NCBI GenBank assembly: GCA_030157785.1
Contig: JAOAUC010000019.1
Location: 1-64,000 of the forward strand
From: Zoogloea oleivorans
GTDB taxonomy: Bacteria > Pseudomonadota > Gammaproteobacteria > Burkholderiales > Rhodocyclaceae
DNA: 64,000 nucleotides
Direction of reading: 5' to 3'
A program made the translations under genes and the position numbers. Position 1 is the stretch's first letter, and each line of letters starts with the position of its first letter. Positions 19,991 to 29,440 of this stretch are shown here, in pieces. The notes beneath the pieces are model-generated. The model saw only the letters and a list, made by a program, of their open reading frames with translations. It was not told where the DNA came from and ran no database searches.

Positions 19991-21189
19991 GCGCCTTCGC
20001 CTACCGCGCCATGGATCCCCGCGGGCGAATCGTGCGCGGCCGGGTCGACGCTGCCAACCTGGTCGACCTCGAGCTGCGCCTGCGCCGCCTGAACCTCGAT
20101 CTCGTCAATGGCGGGCCGGTACGGCCGCGCTTCTGGCAGGCCCAAAAGGGCGTGTCCCGACGCGAACTGATCAAGTTCTGCTTCCACCTCGAACAATTTC
20201 TGCGCGCTGGCGTCCCGATCATCGAAAGCCTCGCCGACCTGCGCGACGCCATCAGCAAACCCCAGTTTCGGCAGGTGATCGCCACCGCGGTGGAGGCCAT
20301 TGAAGGCGGCCTCACCCTGTCCCAGGCCCTCGAACAACACCCGGTCGTTTTCGATAGCGTCTTCTGCAGCCTGATCCGCGCCGGCGAGCACACCGGCCGG
20401 CTTCCCGATGTGCTCCACGCCCTCTCCGAATCCCTCAAGCGCGACGACGAACTCGCCGCCTACGCCCGGCGCATCGCCATCTACCCGGCCATCGTCGGAC
20501 TGATCATCCTCGCCGCCCTGGGTGTCGCACTGATCTATGTCGTGCCCGAGCTCGCCCGCCTGTTTCGCACCGTGGGCCAGACCCTCCCGTGGCAAACGCG
20601 CTTTCTCATTGCCGTATCCGGCGTCCTCATCGACTACGGCTGGGCGCTGCTCGCCCTCATCGCGGCCACCGCCATTGGCGCCCGCCACGCGCTCAACACT
20701 CGCCCCCAAGTCCGGTTGCGCTTCGACGCCGCCATGCTCCGCCTGCCCATCCTCGGCGCCGTGCGCCGCAAGATCATCCTGGCCCGCTTCACCGGGCTCT
20801 TTGCCATGATGTACGCCTCCGGCATCACCATCGTCGACGCCCTGCGGATCGCCGAAGACGTGGTCGGCAATAGCGCTCTCAAAGACGGTCTGCAGCAGGT
20901 CGGGCGCGGTATCGAGCAAGGCTGGAAGGTCTCCGAAGCCTTCCGTGCCGTCGAACTCTTCCCCCCCCTCGTCACCCGCATGCTGCGCGTCGGCGAAAGC
21001 ACCGGCGCCCTCGACACCGCACTGGCCAACGTCAGCTACTTCTACGACCGGGACGTGCGCGAAGCCATCGAGCGCCTGCAGGCCAGCATCGAACCAACCC
21101 TCACGCTGGTCCTCGGCGGCCTGCTTCTGGCTGTGATGAGCGCCGTCATGATGCCGGTCTACGACATCGTCACCCGAATGAAATTCTGA
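19987..21189 (+). CDS. GspF/PilC/MshG-type inner membrane platform protein
   Basis: 400 aa; FCFHLEQFLRAGVPIIESL; LPDVLHALSESLKRDDEL; typical T2SSF duplication. Confidence 0.92.
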   Translation: MSAFAYRAMDPRGRIVRGRVDAANLVDLELRLRRLNLDLVNGGPVRPRFWQAQKGVSRRELIKFCFHLEQFLRAGVPIIESLADLRDAISKPQFRQVIATAVEAIEGGLTLSQALEQHPVVFDSVFCSLIRAGEHTGRLPDVLHALSESLKRDDELAAYARRIAIYPAIVGLIILAALGVALIYVVPELARLFRTVGQTLPWQTRFLIAVSGVLIDYGWALLALIAATAIGARHALNTRPQVRLRFDAAMLRLPILGAVRRKIILARFTGLFAMMYASGITIVDALRIAEDVVGNSALKDGLQQVGRGIEQGWKVSEAFRAVELFPPLVTRMLRVGESTGALDTALANVSYFYDRDVREAIERLQASIEPTLTLVLGGLLLAVMSAVMMPVYDIVTRMKF

Positions 21190-21191
21190 CT

Positions 21192-22703
21192 ATGGCCGGG
21201 CAACGCATCCTCTACCTCACAACGGAAGGGCTCATCCCCTTTATCCTTGATCGCGGCGAGACCCGCAGCCCGCCGCCCTTCCCCACCGGAGAGCTGGGGC
21301 TTGCCGCCTTCGAAGCCTATCTGCGGGAATGCCCGCCCGATGCCCCTCTGACCCTCCTCATCGACCTGCCCGACGAGAGCCATCAACGGGAATCCGTGCC
21401 CTTCATACGGGGTCGGGACCGCCAACCGATGCTCGCCCGCCGCCTCAACCAGCTGTTTGGCGACACGCCGTATCGCACTCACCAGTCCCTCGGCCGGGAA
21501 GCCGAAGGCCGCCGGGACGAGCAGATACTTTTCGCCGCCCTCACCCGGCCATCCGCCCTCCAGCCCTGGCTCGAGCGAATTCGCCAATCCCCCTGCATCC
21601 TGACCCGGATGGTCTCGGTCCCCTTTCTCTCCCAGGCCCTGATCGCGACGCAACAGCCCTCCGCCGCACCCTTCCTGCTGGCCCACCTCACTCCTGCGGG
21701 GCTGCGGGTTTCCTGCTTCGACAAAGGCCGACTGCGCTTCAGCCGCCTCACCGGACTCAAATCCGGAGCCAGCCGCCCTTCCAGCGAACTCCTGCGGGCG
21801 GAGGTCCAGCGCAGCTTCGACTACCTGACCGGTCAGCGCATCCTGCCGCGCAAGGGGAAGACCATCGTGCAGGTTCTCGCCCTGCCGGACGACGCAGCGG
21901 CGCTCATCGCCGGCGAGGACACCGGGCACGGGCTGGCTTTCGAGGCTCTGGATCCGACACAACTCTCCCAGACCCTGCGCCTGCGCAACAAACCCGTCAC
22001 CTCCGACAGCCTAGCGCTTTTACTGCAGACCCTTGCCGCCAAGCCCCGCCTCCCCCAGTTTGCGCCTGCCGACGCCCTGGCCGGGCATCGCTTTCAGCGT
22101 GTCGGCCGGCTCATCGGCGCCACCGGAGCCGTCGCCCTGCTGGTCAGCCTCGGCATCAGCACCGCCAACCTGATCGACGCTCGCGCACAACGGCACATCG
22201 CCGAGGCCACCATTCAGCAGGTCCGACTCCAGGAAGCCCGATTGAAGGCCGTGACCGACGCAATACCGGCAACGCCCCTACCGCTCGACCAGCTGCAACG
22301 GAGCGTAGCCTTCGCCAATGCCCTCGCCGCCAGCACCTCCGGCCCCGAGCCAAGCCTGCGCCAGCTTGCTGCCGCACTGGCCCCCTTGCCCGACTTCCAG
22401 CTCCTCCACATGGAATGGGCGCTCATCGAGCCAGCCAAGGACAGCCCCGCCAACACGCTGCCCGCCCAGGCACTCCGCCTTCAATTCTCCCTGCCTGCCG
22501 GCACCGAAAACGCCCGCAGCAGGGTTGCCCGGGCCGAAGCGCTCCTCGCCGCCCTGCGCGGGATCCGCGATGCAGAAGTTTCGATAGAAAAACAGCCCGC
22601 CGAAATGAACGACACTCAGCCCCTGCGCCTCGCCGAACTCCAGCCCGGCACCGGGGGGCCGCAGCTCGCGGTGCGCCTCCAGCTCCCGGCACCTCGCCCA
22701 TGA
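21192..22703 (+). CDS. PilM/GspL/MshI-like assembly protein with one TM helix
   Basis: 503 aa; position in operon, single TM near residue 310, periplasmic PilN-like tail. Confidence 0.55.
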   Translation: MAGQRILYLTTEGLIPFILDRGETRSPPPFPTGELGLAAFEAYLRECPPDAPLTLLIDLPDESHQRESVPFIRGRDRQPMLARRLNQLFGDTPYRTHQSLGREAEGRRDEQILFAALTRPSALQPWLERIRQSPCILTRMVSVPFLSQALIATQQPSAAPFLLAHLTPAGLRVSCFDKGRLRFSRLTGLKSGASRPSSELLRAEVQRSFDYLTGQRILPRKGKTIVQVLALPDDAAALIAGEDTGHGLAFEALDPTQLSQTLRLRNKPVTSDSLALLLQTLAAKPRLPQFAPADALAGHRFQRVGRLIGATGAVALLVSLGISTANLIDARAQRHIAEATIQQVRLQEARLKAVTDAIPATPLPLDQLQRSVAFANALAASTSGPEPSLRQLAAALAPLPDFQLLHMEWALIEPAKDSPANTLPAQALRLQFSLPAGTENARSRVARAEALLAALRGIRDAEVSIEKQPAEMNDTQPLRLAELQPGTGGPQLAVRLQLPAPRP

Positions 22704-23287
22704 CCCCCAAGGCTTCAGCCTATCGGCGCCTGCGCACGCCCCTGATCATCAGTGTGCTGATGCTCCTCAGCGGCATCGGTCTGGTGTGGGGAAGCCGCCA
22801 CCTGCTCACCACCGCCGGGCAAACCACCCGCTTGGCCACAGCGCGTCTGGCCGAAACCGAAACCAAGCTTCGTCAGGCCGAGGAAGCCGATCGCCTGACC
22901 CGCGACGCCCTGGCGGGCTACACAGCCCTCCAGAGAGCCGGCATCCAGCGGCCGGTGGACCGGGTCGCCTGGCAGGAAAATCTCCAGGCCACACAAAAGG
23001 CGCTGCAGATCGAAGCATTCAGCTACGAAATTGGCGCAGAACGCCCCCTCCCTGTCACCGGCGACACCACCGACAACAAGCCGACGATGTTCACAAGCAC
23101 CCTGCACCTGCGGGCCGAGCTTCGCCATGAAGACGCATTCCTGGCACTGCTCCATGCCCTGAAGCAACCCGGCGCATCCCTGCGCCCAACCCGTTGCGTG
23201 CTGTCCCGCCAGGCATCCCCGGCACCGGCCCTGGCCCTGGCCGCCAGTTGCGAGATCGACTGGATTCACATGCGGACGATGCCCTGA
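22700..23287 (+). CDS. PilO/GspM/MshJ-like assembly protein
   Basis: 195 aa; single N-terminal TM followed by coiled-coil; ATGA overlap with the preceding gene. Confidence 0.55.
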   Translation: MTPKASAYRRLRTPLIISVLMLLSGIGLVWGSRHLLTTAGQTTRLATARLAETETKLRQAEEADRLTRDALAGYTALQRAGIQRPVDRVAWQENLQATQKALQIEAFSYEIGAERPLPVTGDTTDNKPTMFTSTLHLRAELRHEDAFLALLHALKQPGASLRPTRCVLSRQASPAPALALAASCEIDWIHMRTMP

Positions 23288-23291
23288 CGTA

Positions 23292-23317
23292 AAAATGGCG
23301 CCCGACGGCGCCATTTT
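23292..23317. terminator. Bidirectional terminator between convergent secretion operon and argJ
   Basis: aaaatggcgcc-cgac-ggcgccatttt perfect dyad between convergent genes. Confidence 0.85.
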
Positions 23318-23335
23318 CATCGAGCAAGCAGAGTC

Positions 23336-24574
23336 TCAGGAACGATAGTCAGCGTTGATCTTCACGTAATCGTAGGAAAAATCGCAGGACCACAGCGTCG
23401 CCGCAACAGCCCCCCGCGCCAGATCCACACGCACGGTGATTTCCGCTTCCTTCATGACGCGGGAGCCGGCCTCTTCCCGGTAGCTCTCAGCCCGCCCGCC
23501 CTTCTCGGCCACCAGCACCTCTTCGCCGGCACTGCCCAGCCAGACACGGATTTTCGATACATCCAGATCATCAATACCCGCGTAGCCGATGGCTGCCAGG
23601 ATCCGCCCGAGATTGGGATCGGAGGCAAAGAACGCCGTCTTGACCAGCGGCGAGTGGCCAATGGCATAGCCCACCTTGCGGCACTCGTCGCGATCCTTGC
23701 CGCCCTCGATTTGCAGGGTGATGAACTTGGTCGCCCCCTCTCCATCGCGGACGATGGCCTGGGCCAGCCAGATCGACAGGTCTAGCACGGCAGCACGGAA
23801 GGCAGCGTAATCGGCCGACCCCGTATCGGCGATCGTCGGATTGCCGGCCTGGCCGGTGGCGATCAGGATGAAGCTGTCGTTGGTGGAGGTGTCGCCGTCG
23901 ACGGTAATGCTGTTGAAGGACAGGTCGGCCACTTCCTTCAGCAACGCATTGAGCACCGGCTGGGCCACGTCGGCATCGGTCGCAAGGAAACCAAGCATGG
24001 TCGCCATGTTGGGCTTGATCATGCCGGCGCCCTTGGAGATGCCGGTCAGGGTTACCGTCTTGCCGCCAATGCTCACCTGGCGGGAAGCGGCCTTCGGCAC
24101 GGTGTCGGTGGTCATGATGCCGTGACAGGCATCGAACCAGCCATCGGCCTTGAGGGCATCGCGGGCCGCCGGCAAGCCGGCCACCAGCTTGTCCACCGGC
24201 AGGGGCTCGAGAATCACACCCGTCGAGAAGGGCAGCACCTGGTCCGCCTCGATGCCAAGCAGGTCAGCCACTGCAGCACAGGTGCTCTGCGCAGCGACGA
24301 GGCCGGGCTCACCGGTGCCCGCATTCGCCACGCCAGTGTTGATCACCAGGGCACGAATCTCCCCAGCTTGCAGATGGGTCTTGCACACCTGGACCGGCGC
24401 GGCACAGAAACGGTTCTGGGTGAATACACCCGCCACCCGGGCGCCCGGCGCCAGCTCGATGAGGGTGAGATCCCGGCGGTTGAGCTTGCGGATGGCCGCC
24501 TCGGTCACACCGAGTCGGACACCGGGGACCGGCAGCAGGGCGACGGCATCGGGAGGGGAAAGCAGAACGGGCAT
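23336..24574 (-). CDS. argJ: Bifunctional glutamate N-acetyltransferase / amino-acid acetyltransferase ArgJ
   Basis: 412 aa; self-cleavage region [33 protein letters not shown]. Confidence 0.96.
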   Translation of the reverse strand: MPVLLSPPDAVALLPVPGVRLGVTEAAIRKLNRRDLTLIELAPGARVAGVFTQNRFCAAPVQVCKTHLQAGEIRALVINTGVANAGTGEPGLVAAQSTCAAVADLLGIEADQVLPFSTGVILEPLPVDKLVAGLPAARDALKADGWFDACHGIMTTDTVPKAASRQVSIGGKTVTLTGISKGAGMIKPNMATMLGFLATDADVAQPVLNALLKEVADLSFNSITVDGDTSTNDSFILIATGQAGNPTIADTGSADYAAFRAAVLDLSIWLAQAIVRDGEGATKFITLQIEGGKDRDECRKVGYAIGHSPLVKTAFFASDPNLGRILAAIGYAGIDDLDVSKIRVWLGSAGEEVLVAEKGGRAESYREEAGSRVMKEAEITVRVDLARGAVAATLWSCDFSYDYVKINADYRS

Positions 24575-24670
24575 GACAGGAACTCCAGGAACAGGCCGAA
24601 TGGCAAAGTTGGCGATGATAATCCCGGGAGGGCGCGCGAAGCACCCTCCAGGTTAGGCATCAGGCGTCAG

Positions 24671-25891
24671 TCAGACACCCTGCCGCAGGGCATCGACGAT
24701 GGGCGTACGGATGATTTTCCGGGCGGGCAGAATGGCCGCCAGAACGGTGGCGATGAATCCGATGAACCAGGCGTGCAGCACCGTCCCGGGAACCACTCTC
24801 ACAAAAGCCGTGTAGCCGACGTTGGCGTTCGGCGGCGGCGGCATGGGAATCCCGATGGCGGAAATGGCCAGCGCAGCCCCCACACCAAGCAGCACGCCAA
24901 TCGTCGCTCCCAGCACACCGAGGATCACGCTTTCAATCATCAGCAGCATGAACACGCCCCGTTGCCGGTTGCCCAGGGCCTGCAGCGTGCCGAACTCACT
25001 CATGCGCTCAAAAGTGCTCATATTCACGCTGTTGATTACCGACAGCAGCACCATGAACAGGATGATCCACTGCAGTACACCAAACTGCCGGTCATACAGC
25101 TCGATCGTCTTGTCGTAGAAGTCCGACAACTGGTTCCAGCTGCGCAAATCGAGTTGTTTGCCAAGAATGGCCTGGATGCCCTTGAAGCTCCTGGCGGTGT
25201 CCTCGGTCTTCTTGAGCGACACCACGAGGAGGTTGGCCCCCTTGGTAAGCATCAGTTCCTGCGCGGAGGCCAGCGGAATCCGTACCGCCCGCGCATCGTA
25301 GTCCTTCGAGAAACTCTGAAAGACGCCAACCAGTTCGAAGTCAAGGGAGTTCAGGGTTCCCTCGGCAGCGTTCATGACCAGGGTCACCTGGTCGCCGGGC
25401 TTGAGGCCGAGCGCATGCGCCACGCCCTGCCCCACCATCAGGCCGAACTTGTCGCGGGATTCCAGCTGTCGCCCGGCCGTGACTTTCAGGTAAGTCCCCA
25501 GCTGGGCTTCCTTTTCCGGCTCGATGCCCTCGCCGATGATGGCCAGATCCCGCCGGCCGTTGTTGAGCAGGCCGGCGAAATTCAGGCGGGCCGTTACATC
25601 CGACACGCCATCGACCTGGCGAATTCGTTCGGCGACCCCCTTCGGATCGGCAATGACGAACTTCTCAGGCTGGCGGGTGCCCTTGTCCAGAAAGTCCCGG
25701 TTGAAGACCTGCACATGACCCGTCTGGGAGTGAATGATCGCCTCACCCAGCTGGATGAAGATGTCCTGTACAAAGCCACCAGCCAGGATCAGGCCGGCCA
25801 CGCCGGAGACGATGGCAATGAGCGTAATGGCCGTCCGCACCTTCTGGCGGAAGACGTTACGCAGGGCGAGGGTAAAAAGAATGTGGTTCAT
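24671..25891 (-). CDS. ABC transporter permease, FtsX/LolCE-MacB type
   Basis: 406 aa; LALRNVFRQKVRTAITLIAIVSGVAGLILAGGF; C-terminal FtsX TM block GAALAISAIGIPMPPPPNAN. Confidence 0.85.
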   Translation of the reverse strand: MNHILFTLALRNVFRQKVRTAITLIAIVSGVAGLILAGGFVQDIFIQLGEAIIHSQTGHVQVFNRDFLDKGTRQPEKFVIADPKGVAERIRQVDGVSDVTARLNFAGLLNNGRRDLAIIGEGIEPEKEAQLGTYLKVTAGRQLESRDKFGLMVGQGVAHALGLKPGDQVTLVMNAAEGTLNSLDFELVGVFQSFSKDYDARAVRIPLASAQELMLTKGANLLVVSLKKTEDTARSFKGIQAILGKQLDLRSWNQLSDFYDKTIELYDRQFGVLQWIILFMVLLSVINSVNMSTFERMSEFGTLQALGNRQRGVFMLLMIESVILGVLGATIGVLLGVGAALAISAIGIPMPPPPNANVGYTAFVRVVPGTVLHAWFIGFIATVLAAILPARKIIRTPIVDALRQGV

Positions 25892-27132
25892 TGCTGATGG
25901 CGCAGGGCATCAACGATATTCATGCGGGATGCTTTCCAGGCCGGGAAGACACTGGCCAGCAGCGTAGTCAGAAAGGCCAGCAAAAACCCGTCCATGGCCA
26001 GAGCGGGCGAAATCAGGATCTCGCCGATATAGCCGCGGGCCATGCCAGGCGGCGGAGGCATGGGAATGCCGATGTGCGAGATGAGAGCCCCGAGCGACAT
26101 GCCCCCCGCCACGCCGATCACGCCGCCGACGACACCGAGGATCACGCCTTCAAGAATGAACATGCCCAGGATTCCCTTGCGCCGCACACCGATGGCCATT
26201 GACGTCCCGATTTCATTGGTCCGCTCGATCACCGACATGGTCAGCGTATTGGAAATGCTCAGGATGACGATGAGGGCAATCAGCAGGCGGACAACGCCGA
26301 CCTGCTTGGAGAACAACTCGACCGTCTTGTTATAGAAGTCAGCCAGATCGCTCCACGGAATGATCTCGAAGGCCTTCGGATCCAGGCCCTCCCTGAGAAA
26401 CGCCACCACACCGCGGGTGTCCTCGGTTTTCGAAAGGAGCACCACCCAGGTGGTCGCGCCTTCAACACGCATCAACTTGCGCGCCACGTCGATCGGTGCA
26501 CGCAGCACAGCATCGTCGTAAGCCTTGGTAATGGTTGCAAAAATCCCCGTGACCGTCAGCTCGACAGCATTGACGCTGCCGCTGCTCGTCGTAGCCATCA
26601 GCACGACCCGATCACCAACCGTCGCCCCCAGGTTGGAAGCCAGCCCTTCGCCGAGTGACACCGAAAGAGGCGGGCTTTCATGCAGCGCCTTGCCCTTCAC
26701 GATGGTGATGGCGCGGGAAATGGATGCTTCCTTGACCGGATCGATACCCTCGCCAAGAAAGGAGATTGTTTCTTCACCCTTGCTCAGGAGTCCGCTGAAG
26801 GCCAGCCGCGGCGTAGTGGTAACGATCCGCGGATCCTGGGGAACACCATCCAGCCTGGACGGCAGCAGGAACTTGTAGGGATCGCCCAGGCCGTGGTCGA
26901 GATAGCCCGGACGGGTAATCTGCACATGCCCGAGCTGGGAATGGATCGTGGCTTCCCGCAGATCCTGGAAAATCCAGTGGATGAATCCTCCGGCGAGAAG
27001 AAAGGCCATGACGCCGCCGCTGACCGTCGTCAACGCCAGCACGCTGCGCTTCCTCTGGCGGGCAAGATTCTTCACGGCCAACTGGACCTGCAACCAGACC
27101 CGCGGGAGTTGAGCTTTGATGGAATCGAGCAT
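25888..27132 (-). CDS. ABC transporter permease, FtsX/LolCE-MacB type (paralogue of neighbour)
   Basis: LAVKNLARQRKRSVLALTTVSGGVMAFLLAGGF; shares IGIPMPPPP with neighbour; ATGA overlap; start at MLDSIK. Confidence 0.85.
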   Translation of the reverse strand: MLDSIKAQLPRVWLQVQLAVKNLARQRKRSVLALTTVSGGVMAFLLAGGFIHWIFQDLREATIHSQLGHVQITRPGYLDHGLGDPYKFLLPSRLDGVPQDPRIVTTTPRLAFSGLLSKGEETISFLGEGIDPVKEASISRAITIVKGKALHESPPLSVSLGEGLASNLGATVGDRVVLMATTSSGSVNAVELTVTGIFATITKAYDDAVLRAPIDVARKLMRVEGATTWVVLLSKTEDTRGVVAFLREGLDPKAFEIIPWSDLADFYNKTVELFSKQVGVVRLLIALIVILSISNTLTMSVIERTNEIGTSMAIGVRRKGILGMFILEGVILGVVGGVIGVAGGMSLGALISHIGIPMPPPPGMARGYIGEILISPALAMDGFLLAFLTTLLASVFPAWKASRMNIVDALRHQQ

Positions 27133-27220
27133 GGGGGCGACTGTTCGGAAAGGCCTAGTGCATAAACGCATTCATTGAACACGATGCCGGACATTCACGC
27201 AACTGCGCTCCCCCAAACAT

Positions 27221-28255
27221 TCAGGCGGCACCAAACACTTTGGAGAGGGGCAGACGCAGGGAGCGCACGGGCGTTCGCGTCGGTTTTCCAACCCGGAGCA
27301 TGATGTGAAGCCGCTCGCCCCGCCCAAGTCCCAGGTGTGCCGACAGACCATCCACGGCCTTGCGGACCCGGGGCTCCCAAGGCGAGGAAGCCAGACGTCC
27401 ATCCTGAAGCCGGGTCTGCTGATCCGCGATCACGTAATACGGGTGCACCGCCCAGCCCCGGCGGTTCAGTTCGATCCAGGCCCTCTGCATGAGACGGCCC
27501 GCATCCGGGATATCGGGCGTAGCGCCGGAACCCACCACCGAGACGATCATTGAGGCGTTGGTCAGCGACTGGATCTCGGCCTGCGCCATGATCCGGTAAA
27601 TGTGCAGTTTGTTGAGCACCGCCATGCGCGACCAGTCCTGAATGAAGCGCATGAACAGCCCGCCACCAGGGGGAAGATTCACCGTCCGGATGTCGAGCCC
27701 GTCACCTCGGGCGACTTCCTCCTCGCCGAAGCGCAAGCTACCCATCAGCCACTCATGAAGATCGCGGGTACAAAACCGGGCATGGCAACAAACTCGCGCG
27801 GCCGATGCCAGCGGCTCGAACGAAGGGGCACCGACCGCCAGGTGCAAGCGCGCCGCCCCCTGCGTCATCGCCCCCAGCGTACCGAGCAAATCGGCCTCCG
27901 GCGCTGGCGTAGTGAACGGAAAACGATTGGTATGCCGGGCAAACAGGGGATGATCCAGGTCACCAGGGAAAGGAGAAGCCGGAATCTGCGCCCTGAAGTA
28001 AGGCGCTCCATCCATCTCCCGACGCCACGCCACCGCGCTCAGGCCGCTGATCTGGGCCAGATTCTCCGCGACAGCACCTACCGAAATCAGGGTTCCATGC
28101 CCTGCAACACCAAAGGGATCCTTCCCCTCGTGAGGCCGGTAGCTGACTTCGATTTCATCTCCAAGCTGCTCGATCCGGCACGGCTGGCTGTTGTCCGCCG
28201 ACGGAGCAGCGGACATCGCCCGGGCGGCCATCAGAAAACGGTTCATCTCGTTCAT
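27221..28255 (-). CDS. Nitroreductase-like (Acg-type) protein
   Basis: MNEMNRFLMAARAMSAAPSADNSQPCRIEQLGDEIEVSYRP (SADNSQPW-like flavin motif); RHTNRFPF; start trimmed to 28255. Confidence 0.65.
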   Translation of the reverse strand: MNEMNRFLMAARAMSAAPSADNSQPCRIEQLGDEIEVSYRPHEGKDPFGVAGHGTLISVGAVAENLAQISGLSAVAWRREMDGAPYFRAQIPASPFPGDLDHPLFARHTNRFPFTTPAPEADLLGTLGAMTQGAARLHLAVGAPSFEPLASAARVCCHARFCTRDLHEWLMGSLRFGEEEVARGDGLDIRTVNLPPGGGLFMRFIQDWSRMAVLNKLHIYRIMAQAEIQSLTNASMIVSVVGSGATPDIPDAGRLMQRAWIELNRRGWAVHPYYVIADQQTRLQDGRLASSPWEPRVRKAVDGLSAHLGLGRGERLHIMLRVGKPTRTPVRSLRLPLSKVFGAA

Positions 28256-28362
28256 ACAGGGTTCCGATCTAGCAGGGATGGAGAAGAGAAAGAGTCGCGG
28301 CAAGCTCCGGCTTTTCCAACAGCTAGTTTAACAACAGCTATCAAATCATCATTTCAAAAGGC

Positions 28363-28396
28363 AAAAAAAAACCGCTGCAAACGCAGCGGCTTTTCT
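28363..28396 (-). terminator. Rho-independent terminator downstream of PEP-CTERM gene
   Basis: aaaaaaaaaccgctgc-aaac-gcagcggctttt; long T tract on minus strand. Confidence 0.8.
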
Positions 28397-28436
28397 GTCG
28401 GTGACCGATTTGCATCGGTCACAGGCAAGGCCAATA

Positions 28437-29210
28437 TTACTTGGCGCTGCGACGACGGGCGAAACCCAGACCAGCGATGCCCAGAGCGGACAGCAGCAGG
28501 GAGGCGGGCTCAGGGATGGAGTTACCCTTCAGTTCGCCCGTGCCGAACAGGCCGAAACCGTCCGGGGTCACGTAGCCGTTCGGGAGCGGCTGGTAGGAGG
28601 AGCTGAAGGAGAAGTCAGCGCCGTGGCCGTCGTTAGCCTTCACGGAATTGGTGTTGAAGTTGGCTGCAGCCAGGCCGCCAACAACGTCGAAGAGGCCAGC
28701 GCCGCTGCCGTCGTCATTGCCCGTGCCCAGGGTGCCCTTGGCGATTTCGCCGAACAGGCTGGTCACCCAACCGTTGGCCTGGATGTCGTTGTAACCAACC
28801 AGGTCAAGCCACAGCACGCCGTCGGTGGCAGTGGTCTTGGCGTCAGCATCGAAATCCGGGGTGGTGTCCACGTAGATCTTGAGCCAGCCGCCGGTGAAGC
28901 CGAGGATGTCGTCGGTCGCGGAGGTGGTGGTATCAACGTAGGTCAGGGTGTGGCCGCCGAATTCGAAGGTCAGCTCGCAGCCCGGGCAGAAAACGCCAGC
29001 GCCGGTGTTGTTGAGGGTTTGCACCACACCGATACCACCCAGAGCGCCGCCCGGGGCCACGGCGGATTCAAAGATCGAACCTTGGGAAGTAAAGTCGAAA
29101 CCGGAAGCCGGGTTCCAGACAACACCACCGATGTTGATGGCGGCGAAAGCGTTAACGCTGGCAGCGGCGAAGAGGCCGACAGCAATCTTGGTCAGAGTGG
29201 TTTTTTTCAT
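28437..29210 (-). CDS. PEP-CTERM sorting-domain protein (exosortase substrate)
   Basis: Signal peptide MKKTTLTKIAVGLFAAASVNAFA; C-terminus SIPEPASLLLSALGIAGLGFARRRSAK. Confidence 0.92.
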   Translation of the reverse strand: MKKTTLTKIAVGLFAAASVNAFAAINIGGVVWNPASGFDFTSQGSIFESAVAPGGALGGIGVVQTLNNTGAGVFCPGCELTFEFGGHTLTYVDTTTSATDDILGFTGGWLKIYVDTTPDFDADAKTTATDGVLWLDLVGYNDIQANGWVTSLFGEIAKGTLGTGNDDGSGAGLFDVVGGLAAANFNTNSVKANDGHGADFSFSSSYQPLPNGYVTPDGFGLFGTGELKGNSIPEPASLLLSALGIAGLGFARRRSAK

Positions 29211-29440
29211 GGTTTAGTGTCCTATTGGCTGAGTTGAGAACCGCGATCTACATTAGCAGCATTCATGCCAACCACTGCGAAAGAAAAAATATGCAAAAAA
29301 ATCATGGTGTTAAAAATTCAGAAAAATGAGCCGATTTGCAAATGTAAAAATTATCGACAGTTCACCTCTGGTTTGACATCTGCCTCAAAGCACCTCGACA
29401 AACCACGGCCTACCGAAAGACCGGCAGGCATGCCGAGCCC

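Noticed and set aside
21329-23287. 652 aa plus-strand ORF spanning the MshI-like and MshJ-like genes
   Set aside because: Its first ~450 residues are an Arg/Pro-rich out-of-frame reading of the 21192..22703 gene; only the part from ATG 22700 is real.
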